A stretch of DNA of 64,000 nucleotides, from positions 1 through 64,000 of the forward strand of contig JAFRYE010000018.1 in assembly GCA_017441265.1 (NCBI GenBank). Reading direction: 5' to 3'. Position numbers and translations under genes: made by a program. Of the stretch, positions 16,159 through 23,506 are shown in pieces. The stretch is from Lachnospiraceae bacterium (GTDB lineage: Bacteria; Bacillota; Clostridia; Lachnospirales; Lachnospiraceae). Position 1 is the stretch's first letter; the number at the start of each line of letters is the position of its first letter. Below the pieces are notes generated by a model that made no database searches, was not told the origin of the DNA, and was given only the letters and a program-made list of their open reading frames with translations.

Positions 16159-17490
16159 ATGCCGGTGCGTTTATTTCTGCTGATCTTAGCTATCAGTTTT
16201 CAATCAGTAGTTATTATTCTCTGCACATTGCTTTTTCGAAAGATATCGAACAGGCGCTGTAATCGTGCCATGTGTTTTCTTTGGACTCTTGTGGCTGTGC
16301 GTCTTTTATTGCCGATTTCATTCGCATCACATAAGGCCGGAATACCAAACCCCGCGAATTATTTAACCGCTGAATATGAAGTTGCCGCGCAAGCTGACCG
16401 ACATGCATCAGCTGACAACACAATCAGTAATCAGCACATTTCCGATTTACCGATTCCCGTTTCGAACACTGCTGATTTTTCAAACACTGCTCATACGCCC
16501 CTTTTGATTATCATTCGAACTGCTTCCTTCATATGGATTCTTGGAGTTCTGTTTTTTTGTGTATACAACATAATTGCGTATATAAAACTTCGCGTAAAGT
16601 TATCGGAAAGCATTTCCGAAGACAATATCATGCTTTGTGACCATATTCACATACCGTTTGTTTTCGGATTATTTCGCCCGAGGATATTCATTCCCTCAAA
16701 TCTAGCAGGCGACTCTCGTCGCGACGCGATTGCTCATGAATCAGTTCATCTGAACCGAAAAGACAATCTGCTCAGATTTCTGTATATCTGCGCACTGGCT
16801 CTTCACTGGTTTAATCCATTCGCTTGGATTGCTTTTCGTACTTTTGACCGGGATCTTGAACTGGCCTGCGACGATTCCGCAATATCGTCGATGACGAAAG
16901 AAGAGAAGGATAGTTATGTCAATACGCTTCTCATGTTAAGCTGTTCTGGTAACCGCAATGCCCTAATCCATATTTCAAGTTTTTCGAACGGTCTCGTCAG
17001 GGAACGACTTGTAAATATACTCTCCCCTCAAAAAAGCAGCCGTGGCGCGGTTATTGCGTGTTTAACCATCGGTGTTGTAGTCTTTTCAACTTCGTTGATT
17101 ACACATGCGCACGAAAACGTCTCTGTTGTTTTCGAAAATGATACCCTGCAGGCTCTTCGTCAGGATTATCCTCAATATTTCAATCTTCCGACGGAAGGCG
17201 GGCTCACCGTTTTTGTATCGGAACCGATTTCCGGAGAGTATCGCTGCGCTTTGGTTGCCGGTTCGAATCTCCATCCGGCAAATGCTGACCTTCTGACATT
17301 TCGAAACAACGGCGTCGATCCGGAAGCCATGAATGCTATTCTGAGCACCTATGACATCTCTCAAGAAAATATACACATTCAACCGGTCATCGATCTGCTC
17401 TCCAGCTACAGCGGTGGACTGAACACGGTGGAAGGGCAAACAGATTCAGTGGTTTTCGAGCGGCTTCAACAACGTCTTCTAAAAGACTGA
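16159..17490 (+). CDS. M56-family (BlaR1-like) membrane metalloprotease with unusual C-terminal domain
   Basis: The 443-residue protein has two N-terminal hydrophobic helices, a long loop (about residues 55-120), two more helices, then the zinc-protease motif H193-E-S-V-H197 (AHESVHLNRKDN) with the second-shell ELACDDSAI. This is the BlaR1/MecR1 M56 peptidase layout. After a further hydrophobic segment, residues about 325-443 form an extracytoplasmic domain lacking the STxK penicillin-binding motif of real BlaR1, so the signal is probably not a beta-lactam. That domain is repeated as a separate protein at 17723 (about 97% identical DNA). The gene follows its repressor by 70 bases and is AT-rich compared with flanking genes. 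Confidence 0.85.
   Translation: MPVRLFLLILAISFQSVVIILCTLLFRKISNRRCNRAMCFLWTLVAVRLLLPISFASHKAGIPNPANYLTAEYEVAAQADRHASADNTISNQHISDLPIPVSNTADFSNTAHTPLLIIIRTASFIWILGVLFFCVYNIIAYIKLRVKLSESISEDNIMLCDHIHIPFVFGLFRPRIFIPSNLAGDSRRDAIAHESVHLNRKDNLLRFLYICALALHWFNPFAWIAFRTFDRDLELACDDSAISSMTKEEKDSYVNTLLMLSCSGNRNALIHISSFSNGLVRERLVNILSPQKSSRGAVIACLTIGVVVFSTSLITHAHENVSVVFENDTLQALRQDYPQYFNLPTEGGLTVFVSEPISGEYRCALVAGSNLHPANADLLTFRNNGVDPEAMNAILSTYDISQENIHIQPVIDLLSSYSGGLNTVEGQTDSVVFERLQQRLLKD
17164..17447 (+). repeat. First copy of a 284-bp duplicated segment
   Basis: This segment encodes most of the C-terminal domain of the M56 protein. It matches 17879-18162 with the constant offset of 715 bases and about eight mismatches by eye, that is about 97% identity. 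Confidence 0.9.
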
Positions 17491-17530
17491 ACCATTGATT
17501 CAGCATACAACGGCATCTTATCGAATTCTC

Positions 17531-17584
17531 TTGACATTGCAGACCACTTGTGTTAGTTTATATGTAGACTAATGCAAGTGGTCT
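17531..17584 (+). promoter_or_regulatory. Second BlaI-type promoter with a long inverted repeat
   Basis: TTGACA, 17 bases, TAGTTT, aligned in position and in the GACCA-x2-TGTG motif with the promoter at 15653. A 44-bp hyphenated dyad overlaps it: AGACCACTTG (17541-17550) with CAAGTGGTCT (17575-17584), plus the inner TTAGT/ACTAA. It probably places the downstream gene under the same repressor. Confidence 0.75.
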
Positions 17585-17606
17585 ACTTTGAAAGGAGGGC
17601 ACTATC

Positions 17607-17672
17607 ATGTGTAACAAGAATATTTCTTCGGCCTACCGCTGTATTAGCGTTTTACTATTACTATTACAATAA
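17607..17672 (+). CDS. Very small ORF, 21 residues, possible leader peptide
   Basis: ATG at 17607 follows AAAGGAGGGC at an ideal distance and encodes a 21-residue peptide that starts MCNKNISSAYRC and ends in a run of five Leu and a Gln before TAA at 17670-17672. It lies between the dyad promoter and the duplicated-domain gene, so it could be a leader peptide, a remnant of a longer start or a tiny membrane peptide. Nothing more can be said from sequence. Confidence 0.4.
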   Translation: MCNKNISSAYRCISVLLLLLQ

Positions 17673-17722
17673 TACGAACAATTACTGTGACCGAAAATAC
17701 TTCAATCCTTAAGGAGGCCTAT

Positions 17723-18202
17723 ATGATATCCACACCGAAACACTCTATTCCGCATATCAGCAGAACAACACTCGCAATGATCTTGACAGGCATTCTCAGC
17801 GTTATCACTGTATTCACAATCATCAAGGACACTCATGCAGGTAGTGCTAAATCAGGATTACTGGACAGTCTGCACCGAGATTATCCTCAATACTTCAATC
17901 TTCCGACGGAAGACGGGCTCACCGTTTTTGTATCGGAACCGATTTCCGGAGAGTATCGCTGCGCTTTGGTTGCCGGTTCGAATCTCCATCCGGCAAATGC
18001 TGACCTTCTGACATTTCGAAACAACGGCGTAGATCCGGAAGCCATGAATGCTATTCTGAGCACCTATGACATCTCTCAAGAAAACATACACATTCAACCG
18101 GTCATCGATCTGCTCTCCGGCTACAGCGGTGGACTGAACACATTGGAAGGTCAAACAGATTCCGCCGTCTTAAAACAATTGAGAGATCTTATCATTAACT
18201 GA
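17723..18202 (+). CDS. Stand-alone copy of the M56 C-terminal domain with a membrane anchor
   Basis: The 159-residue product starts MISTPKHSIPHISRTTLA (AAGGAGG upstream) with a hydrophobic segment of about 17 residues, then the same domain as the C-terminus of the M56 protein: DYPQYFNLPTEDGLTVFV, RCALVAGSNLHP and LSTYDISQENIHI can be read in both. The domain occurs with BlaR1-like proteins in Firmicutes but I know no named function. The DNA match extends over 284 bp at about 97% identity, so the copying is recent. The protein likely sits outside the membrane and could bind the same ligand as the M56 protein, acting as a decoy or effector. Regulation by the BlaI-like repressor is suggested by the shared promoter motif. 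Confidence 0.75.
   Translation: MISTPKHSIPHISRTTLAMILTGILSVITVFTIIKDTHAGSAKSGLLDSLHRDYPQYFNLPTEDGLTVFVSEPISGEYRCALVAGSNLHPANADLLTFRNNGVDPEAMNAILSTYDISQENIHIQPVIDLLSGYSGGLNTLEGQTDSAVLKQLRDLIIN
17879..18162 (+). repeat. Second copy of the 284-bp duplicated segment
   Basis: This is the partner of 17164-17447, at offset 715. The differences are mostly synonymous; the changed residues include Gly/Asp and Ser/Gly. Confidence 0.9.
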
Positions 18203-18241
18203 AGTCTTAAGTATTTGGGGCTGTTATAAAAGTCCTGAAAT

Positions 18242-18294
18242 AGGAGCAGGCCACCAGGCTTTAGAACTTTGGTAACCTGCTCCTGCGTTTTTTG
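18242..18294 (+). terminator. Terminator of the BlaR1-like module
   Basis: AGGAGCAGG (18242-18250) pairs with CCTGCTCCT (18276-18284) and is followed by GCGTTTTTTG. Confidence 0.8.
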
Positions 18295-18405
18295 AATTGT
18301 TTTTTCTGTCGTGATAGAAATCCCTTGCGTTCGTCCGTACACTAACAAGCCGGCTCTCGCCGACCGCTTGTTTCTTAAGCGTTCTGCTTCACAAACGAAC
18401 ATCGT

Positions 18406-18440
18406 AAAGCCGGTTGCCGCGCACAGCGGCAACCGGCTTT
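18406..18440 (+). terminator. GC-rich hairpin with U-run
   Basis: AAAGCCGGTTGCCGC (18406-18420) pairs with GCGGCAACCGGCTTT (18426-18440), a perfect 15-bp stem with a 5-base loop, followed by TTCGTTCTTG. It lies between converging genes and may terminate both. The left arm is the same as in the terminator at 15610. Confidence 0.8.
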
Positions 18441-18470
18441 TTCGTTCTTGAGGTTGGGACCATTCGTTTT

Positions 18471-18974
18471 TCACCGTAACCGCATCTCCCACACGACGCA
18501 AAATGCCAGAAGCAACAGCATCAACACTGAGACGATCTTCCCGGCCTTGCCGCTGAAAAGCCGGTCCGCGCACGGTTTCATGACTTTGAAGAAAAAGAGT
18601 GCGAGCAGACCGAACGCCACGCTGCTGATGACGCAGATTCTACCCTGATAGTTGAGCGGCCATTCCCTGTATGACCACAGCTCGGTGTGCCAATGCCACT
18701 CCAAAATATATGACACCGCCAGTTCCACCGCCGTCGTGACCAGCGCGCTCCCTAAAAAAAGAACCGCCGCATTATGAAACCGGTGAAACAGGATGTACAA
18801 AATCAGCATCCCGAATCCGTAGATCGGGCACATCGGAAGATGCAGCACTCCGCGGTCCGAGTAATACCCTAACGTAATATACACACATATGATTTCATAG
18901 AGCCATCCGATAAATGCCGCTGCCATAAACAACAGCAGGTACTTTGTCAGTCCGTAATATGCTTTCTTTGCCAT
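18471..18974 (-). CDS. Putative ABC-transporter-type IV membrane protein (CmpB family)
   Basis: The 167-residue protein starts MAKKAYYGLTKYLLLFMAAA with GGGGGAG close upstream and has five hydrophobic segments. The stretch F-I-G-W-L-Y-E, G-V-L-H-L-P-M-C-P-I-Y-G-F-G and Y-I-L-E-W are hallmarks of PF06541 proteins, small integral membrane proteins named after an ABC transporter permease but with no proven substrate. It is monocistronic. Several in-frame starts exist (18986 and 19049); the one at 18974 has the best-placed ribosome site. Confidence 0.75.
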   Translation of the reverse strand: MAKKAYYGLTKYLLLFMAAAFIGWLYEIICVYITLGYYSDRGVLHLPMCPIYGFGMLILYILFHRFHNAAVLFLGSALVTTAVELAVSYILEWHWHTELWSYREWPLNYQGRICVISSVAFGLLALFFFKVMKPCADRLFSGKAGKIVSVLMLLLLAFCVVWEMRLR

Positions 18975-19156
18975 TTGCTCCCCCATTTTCCGCAGTTTGC
19001 GCGCCGTTTCCGACAGGAAAAGTATACCATATCGGCCCTCCCGTGTCATCGGAAAATGATTCCCGCTCTTTTGTCGGAAATCCTTGCATTTCTTCTCTTC
19101 TATGCTACAATTTAAGGAGGATAATATAGCCTTTTGTATTCATTCGGAGGGTTGTC

Positions 19157-20038
19157 ATGTTTGAAAATAAAAGAGGAAGCCTCCGCAGCGGGATCACGAA
19201 TTTCTCAATCTGCTGCCTGGCTTCCCTGATCTACTGTCTCGGCGTTAACTTTTTCATTTTGCCCGGCGGACTGTATTCCGGCGGGTTTACCGGCATTTCG
19301 CAGCTTCTGTCGCTGCTGGCTGTCGGCACGCCGCTTGAGCCATACAACATCAAAGGCGCATTGTATTTTCTTCTGAACATTCCGATCGTCATCCTGGGCT
19401 GGCGTGTGCTCGGCCGCAAGCCGATGCTCAAGGCCGGTTTTACGATCATCTTGGAGAGTACGTTGATGTCCTTCCTTCCGATCCCGAAAGAGCCGATCAT
19501 CTCGGACGCCCTTACGAACACGATTATCGGCGGTTTCTTCGAGGGCATCGGCAGCGGACTTCTCTATATCGGCTTCGGCTCCGGCGGCGGCACGGACATC
19601 ATCGGCATCGTAATGAGCCAGAAATTCCGCTCCTTGAGCGTCGGAAAAGTCTCTCTCGCCGTGAACATCGTCGTATACTCGGTCTGCGCCATCGTCTTTA
19701 ATCCCGAAGTGGCCGTGTATTCCATCATCGCCGCATTCTGCTGCTCACTGATCATTGACAAGATTCATCTGCAAAACCGCGCTGTGACTGTCAACATTTT
19801 CACAAACCATGAGCGCGAGATCGGGGACTGGATCCGCGACAATATCGACCGTAGTGCCACGGTCTTCACCGGCACCGGCATCTACTCCGGCGCGGAGCGA
19901 AAACTACTGATCAGCGTCATGTCGGAATATGAATACCACCGGCTGAAACATGCGCTGCCCGACCTTGACTCTTCGGCATTCGCCAACATCTATCCGTCCG
20001 TAGGCGTCCTCGGAGACTTTGAAAAGCGATTGTCTTAA
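19157..20038 (+). CDS. YitT-family membrane protein (DUF161/DUF2179)
   Basis: The 293-residue protein has five to six hydrophobic segments from residue 17 to about 200 and a soluble C-terminal domain of about 80 residues (DUF2179-like: AVTVNIFTNHEREIGDWIRD). Typical YitT stretches are F-F-I-L-P-G-G-L-Y-S-G-G-F-T-G-I-S-Q and GFGSGGGTDIIG. Members are abundant in Firmicutes and thought to be transporters, substrate unknown. GGAGG precedes the ATG at 19157. The end overlaps the converging lipase-like gene by four bases. Confidence 0.85.
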   Translation: MFENKRGSLRSGITNFSICCLASLIYCLGVNFFILPGGLYSGGFTGISQLLSLLAVGTPLEPYNIKGALYFLLNIPIVILGWRVLGRKPMLKAGFTIILESTLMSFLPIPKEPIISDALTNTIIGGFFEGIGSGLLYIGFGSGGGTDIIGIVMSQKFRSLSVGKVSLAVNIVVYSVCAIVFNPEVAVYSIIAAFCCSLIIDKIHLQNRAVTVNIFTNHEREIGDWIRDNIDRSATVFTGTGIYSGAERKLLISVMSEYEYHRLKHALPDLDSSAFANIYPSVGVLGDFEKRLS

Positions 20039-21906
20039 GCGTTTCGCCGTTTTCTCCGAACCGTGACGGCAACAATCACACCGACAACGATCATACAGCC
20101 GACGGCCGACAGTATCCAAAGCCGGGGTACGCTCGATTTCGTCTCATTTTTCGATGAATCCCGCGTCACCGCTTCTGTGGGCGTCGGCTCTTTCGTATCC
20201 GCGGAATCCCATGTTTTCTGCCCGTCCTGATAAATCCTGTTTGCTTTCACCGTGCGCGCGTCCGACACCTCGCCGCTCAGCACAGCCGCAAGCAGCTCTT
20301 CCGCCGATCCGGTCTGACCGATATACAATACGGGTTCATCCGGATTCAGCACAACCACGGCTGTCTCGCCCTTTTTAAGCGCTACGCCGGTATACTCATT
20401 TCTCGTAGCTTCCTTTGAGGCTATCGTGTCAAACACTCCGCACCGAAACGATACCGTCATATCCTTGTCCGCGGTGATCACGGCATAATATGTCTCCGTC
20501 CTCGGAAAATCAAACCACAACTCTCCCTTCGAGCCGTACGTCGCGCCGACGGTGTGCCGTTCCGCCGCGAAGGAACATTTGACGCCGTCTCCGTCGAAGA
20601 CTGCATTTCCCTGTGCATCGCTGACCCGGACCGGCACACCCGGATCGACGATCCAATAGCCGTACTCACTGCGGCAGTCCCTAAGTATGGTGCCGTCTCC
20701 GATGGCGTCCAATGCGGCGAGATACATTTCCGGCGCATGCGCAGCCGCAAAATTACCGGCAGTCCTGCCCACGGTTCCGCCGTCCCCGAAGCCGCTCAAA
20801 AATGACGAGATCATCGAATTTCCGGGGTTATTAGCCGCATTCTCGCCGCCGATGATCGCCGAACGGACAGCATTTTGCATGGTCTTCACATAGATGATCG
20901 GCGAGAGTACGGTGTCTGTCAGCGTCGCGATCCGACGGTCCGCAGTGATGATGTCGACGGCCTCCAGCGGATACTCTTTTCCGTCGACCGCCGCGTAGCG
21001 ACGGAAACCTTTTGAAACGTTCTCGTAATACGCATTATAATCGTCCGTGTGAATCGAGGTCGGCAGAAGAAGTGTCGTGCCGAATCGGCCGTATCCCCAC
21101 GCTCCCGGGGCGACTTTCGGCACCGGATCCGCGGGATGCACAAAGGAGAAGATATTGCCGTACAGCGCTTCCCCGGCCTCCTGCGTCCGCTTGGTCGTCA
21201 GCGGGCACGCAAAGCAGTAACCGTAGATATCGTCAGGAGCGGCAGCGCCGAGCTTTCCTTCCGACGCCAGCTTGTCCAGATCGGCCGCCGCCAGATTGCT
21301 CACGGCAGCGCCCCTCGAATAGCCGGTCACGAGCACGGAAACATTCTTCCCCGCAGGAACCGTTTCGATATATTTTTGAAGGTCCTTCACCAAAAGATCG
21401 GCCGCCGATCGGAATCCCTCGTGGTCGTCGGACAGCCCCAGTGTAAAGTTCCCGGCCCACTCTTCTTTGTAATTGCCGCCGCGAACTACAGCCACGATCA
21501 GGACCTCATCATCCGCGATCGTACGCATGCCGTACGCGTACCCGATGGTGTCCGGTCCCGGCACTCCGTAATGGACCGTCGAATCGTCATAGCGAATACT
21601 CAGGCGATCGAACAGCCGGAGCAGATCCGACGCATCCGACTCCTTTCCGACACCAAATCCGGAAAATGCCATCCGCATCGCCAGTCTGGCGAGATCCGCG
21701 TTCATCTCGTACGATGTCCCTGAGAAAAAACTGTCGCTGTAGTAGAATTCATACTCCGCGTCAGTGACATCGCTGCAGATTCCGGTGGTCCGATACGGCA
21801 TCGTGTCTTCAATCTCCTCCGCGTACGCCGTGCGCAAAAAAACGGCGCAGAGCAGGAAGACCATGACTATACACAGTCTCTCTGTTTTGCACCGCAACTG
21901 TTTCAT
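20035..21906 (-). CDS. Surface-anchored lipase-like alpha/beta hydrolase
   Basis: The 623-residue protein starts with a signal peptide (MKQLRCKTERLCIVMVFLLCAVF, cleaved near TAYA-EE). The nucleophile elbow G-Y-S-R-G lies in VTGYSRGAAVSNLAAADLDK around residue 195, the class 3 lipase type, with a matching strand before it (NVSVLVTGYS). After a beta-rich C-terminal half it ends with a hydrophobic helix (LWILSAVGCMIVVGVIVAV) and a basic tail RRKRRNA, so it is a membrane-tethered extracellular enzyme rather than a sortase substrate. The remaining catalytic Asp and His are not assigned. The gene ends four bases inside the YitT gene. Confidence 0.7.
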   Translation of the reverse strand: MKQLRCKTERLCIVMVFLLCAVFLRTAYAEEIEDTMPYRTTGICSDVTDAEYEFYYSDSFFSGTSYEMNADLARLAMRMAFSGFGVGKESDASDLLRLFDRLSIRYDDSTVHYGVPGPDTIGYAYGMRTIADDEVLIVAVVRGGNYKEEWAGNFTLGLSDDHEGFRSAADLLVKDLQKYIETVPAGKNVSVLVTGYSRGAAVSNLAAADLDKLASEGKLGAAAPDDIYGYCFACPLTTKRTQEAGEALYGNIFSFVHPADPVPKVAPGAWGYGRFGTTLLLPTSIHTDDYNAYYENVSKGFRRYAAVDGKEYPLEAVDIITADRRIATLTDTVLSPIIYVKTMQNAVRSAIIGGENAANNPGNSMISSFLSGFGDGGTVGRTAGNFAAAHAPEMYLAALDAIGDGTILRDCRSEYGYWIVDPGVPVRVSDAQGNAVFDGDGVKCSFAAERHTVGATYGSKGELWFDFPRTETYYAVITADKDMTVSFRCGVFDTIASKEATRNEYTGVALKKGETAVVVLNPDEPVLYIGQTGSAEELLAAVLSGEVSDARTVKANRIYQDGQKTWDSADTKEPTPTEAVTRDSSKNETKSSVPRLWILSAVGCMIVVGVIVAVTVRRKRRNA

Positions 21907-21956
21907 AATTCACCGCCGTTCCTGCCGCCTCTCGGGTGGTCTTTCGTAGTATCCTG

Positions 21957-22319
21957 TCATCGGCAATGACACGCATACCCTCGCAAAAGATATTGCACTA
22001 AAAAGAGTTGTTTCTTCGTCTCCGCGCTTGTCGTCTCGCGCTTGCGGATATCATCCAGAGCCCGCAGGCACGTGTAGCGGTCGCAATCGGAGATCTCCTC
22101 CATGCCATCCGGCACCGGCTCCATCGCGACAAATGCCAGCAAGCGCAGAAGCACCTTCTCATTGATCTCCGCGTTCTCACCGCCTTCCTCTCCCAGAAGA
22201 CACGTCAGATCCAGGATCATCTTCTTCACGTCGGCGGTCGTATACTCCTCCCCCATCGCGCCGAGAAGCGGCGCGTCATCCTCGCCGATATTTTCCAAAT
22301 ACAGTTCCACAGCGTCCAT
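21957..22319 (-). CDS. Hypothetical protein
   Basis: The 120-residue acidic protein starts MDAVELYLENIGEDDAPLLG, mostly helical by appearance, with a Cys-His-Cys end (YACHCR). It shows no motif I recognise. It lies 33 bases downstream of the Met/Gln-rich protein gene and is probably cotranscribed with it. GAGCGA upstream gives only a weak ribosome site. Confidence 0.5.
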   Translation of the reverse strand: MDAVELYLENIGEDDAPLLGAMGEEYTTADVKKMILDLTCLLGEEGGENAEINEKVLLRLLAFVAMEPVPDGMEEISDCDRYTCLRALDDIRKRETTSAETKKQLFLVQYLLRGYACHCR

Positions 22320-22352
22320 TCGCTCTAACTCCCGTCCGCCCGCAGGCTAATC

Positions 22353-22901
22353 TCACGGCAAAGGCATTCTCGGTGTTCCCGATGTCGGATCGGGCATCCC
22401 GCCCGGGCCGTACGGCGGCATCGTCTGCTGACCCATCGGTTGCCCCATTGGCTGTCCCATCGGCTGCCTCATCATCTGCTGTTGCGCCATCTGCTGTTGC
22501 ATCTGCATCATCTGCTGCTGAAGCATCTGATTTTCCGCCAGCTGTCGCTGCATCGTCGCAGCCTCCTGGCGCTTGGCCGCCAGCTGTTCCTCATAAACAT
22601 CCGCAAAATAAGGATTGTACTGAACCGACATGTCATCCGCGTGGTCCATTTCCGGGTTCGGAGAAGTCGGCATTCCGGGTTGCATCGGCATCTGCTGCAT
22701 CGGCATCGGGGCCGGAGTCTCCGGCGCTGTCGTCTTGCGGTACATTTTCCGCATGCCCTTGAACGCCAGTATTGAGAAGATGATACCGATGAAAGTCGTC
22801 ATCATCTCACCGGCGCGAAGGTAATCGACGGTCACTGCCAAGCAGGCCACAAAAACGATAGCCAAAGCCGCTGTCACGGCAAAACATATCAGTCGTCTCA
22901 T
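22353..22901 (-). CDS. Met/Gln/Pro-rich membrane-anchored protein
   Basis: From the ATG at 22901 the product has about 182 residues; the GTG at 22922 is an alternative because GAAAGGAGG is nearest to it. Two hydrophobic stretches (LICFAVTAALAIVFVACLAV and MMTTFIGIIFSILAF) are followed by a linker with P-A-P-M-P-M-Q-Q-M repeats, an acidic segment, a coiled-coil-like Q-L-A-E-N-Q-M-L-Q-Q-Q-M-M-Q-M stretch, and M-G-Q-P repeated three times before a Pro/Gly-rich end. The low-complexity tail resembles the Gln/Met stretch of the VYAGP-repeat protein. Function unknown; a structural or interaction role is likely. Confidence 0.55.
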   Translation of the reverse strand: MRRLICFAVTAALAIVFVACLAVTVDYLRAGEMMTTFIGIIFSILAFKGMRKMYRKTTAPETPAPMPMQQMPMQPGMPTSPNPEMDHADDMSVQYNPYFADVYEEQLAAKRQEAATMQRQLAENQMLQQQMMQMQQQMAQQQMMRQPMGQPMGQPMGQQTMPPYGPGGMPDPTSGTPRMPLP

Positions 22902-22979
22902 ACGATTGCGTGCAATCCGCACTCCTCCTTTCTCAAAAGTCTCTCCATACACACTTTTCGAATCGTCATCAAAACAGAA

Positions 22980-23001
22980 TCGGGGCTGCCGAAGCAGCCC
23001 C
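22980..23001 (-). terminator. Terminator downstream of the GlsB-type gene
   Basis: GGGGCTGC (22982-22989) pairs with GCAGCCCC (22994-23001) around a CGAA/TTCG tetraloop. On the minus strand it is followed by GATTCTGTTTTG. Confidence 0.7.
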
Positions 23002-23098
23002 GTACTCTTCCTTTCAACCGTGTGCCGAAGTACGCCGTTCTCTCTGCGTTCCCTCAGAATCCGGTGATCGCATACCGTGCGTTTCTCCGACGAAGTAC

Positions 23099-23344
23099 TT
23101 ATTTCTTCATGAAAAATCTGCCGACAGCGATCAAAATGCAAGTGCCCACAACACCGCTGATGATCTCGCCGATAAGGTTGGTCGCCGAGAAGCCGATCAG
23201 ACCGAATACGAAACGGCCTACAAAGCCACCGACAAGACCGAGGATGATATTCACGAGAAGACCGTTCTTACCACCGCCCATGAAGCAACCTGCGAGAAAA
23301 CCGCAGAGCGCACAGATTGCAAGAGTAATAACCCAGTGCAGCAT
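23099..23344 (-). CDS. GlsB/YeaQ/YmgE-family small membrane protein
   Basis: The 81-residue protein starts MLHWVITLAICALCGFLAG with GGAGG eight bases upstream. It has three hydrophobic helices and the Gly-rich signatures G-F-L-A-G, GLVGGFVGRFVFGLIG and GEIISGVVGTCILI of the transglycosylase-associated/YeaQ family, stress-induced inner-membrane proteins of unclear function. Followed by a good terminator at 22980-23001. Confidence 0.85.
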   Translation of the reverse strand: MLHWVITLAICALCGFLAGCFMGGGKNGLLVNIILGLVGGFVGRFVFGLIGFSATNLIGEIISGVVGTCILIAVGRFFMKK

Positions 23345-23506
23345 ATTTACTACCTCCGATTCAATTATTATCGCGCGTTTTCGCACGCCCTTTCAGTTTT
23401 GTTCCTCTCGGAACTGAAGTCATCATATCACGTTTCACACCGAAAATCAATACATCCGGAGTAGAAAAAGTAAATTTAATTTACATTTAATCTTTCTAAT
23501 CTTCTC

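Noticed and set aside
22373..22560. CCCATCGG/CTGCTG repeat as a tandem DNA repeat
   Set aside because: It follows M-G-Q-P and Q-rich codons of the protein at 22353-22901 and has no features of a mobile element.
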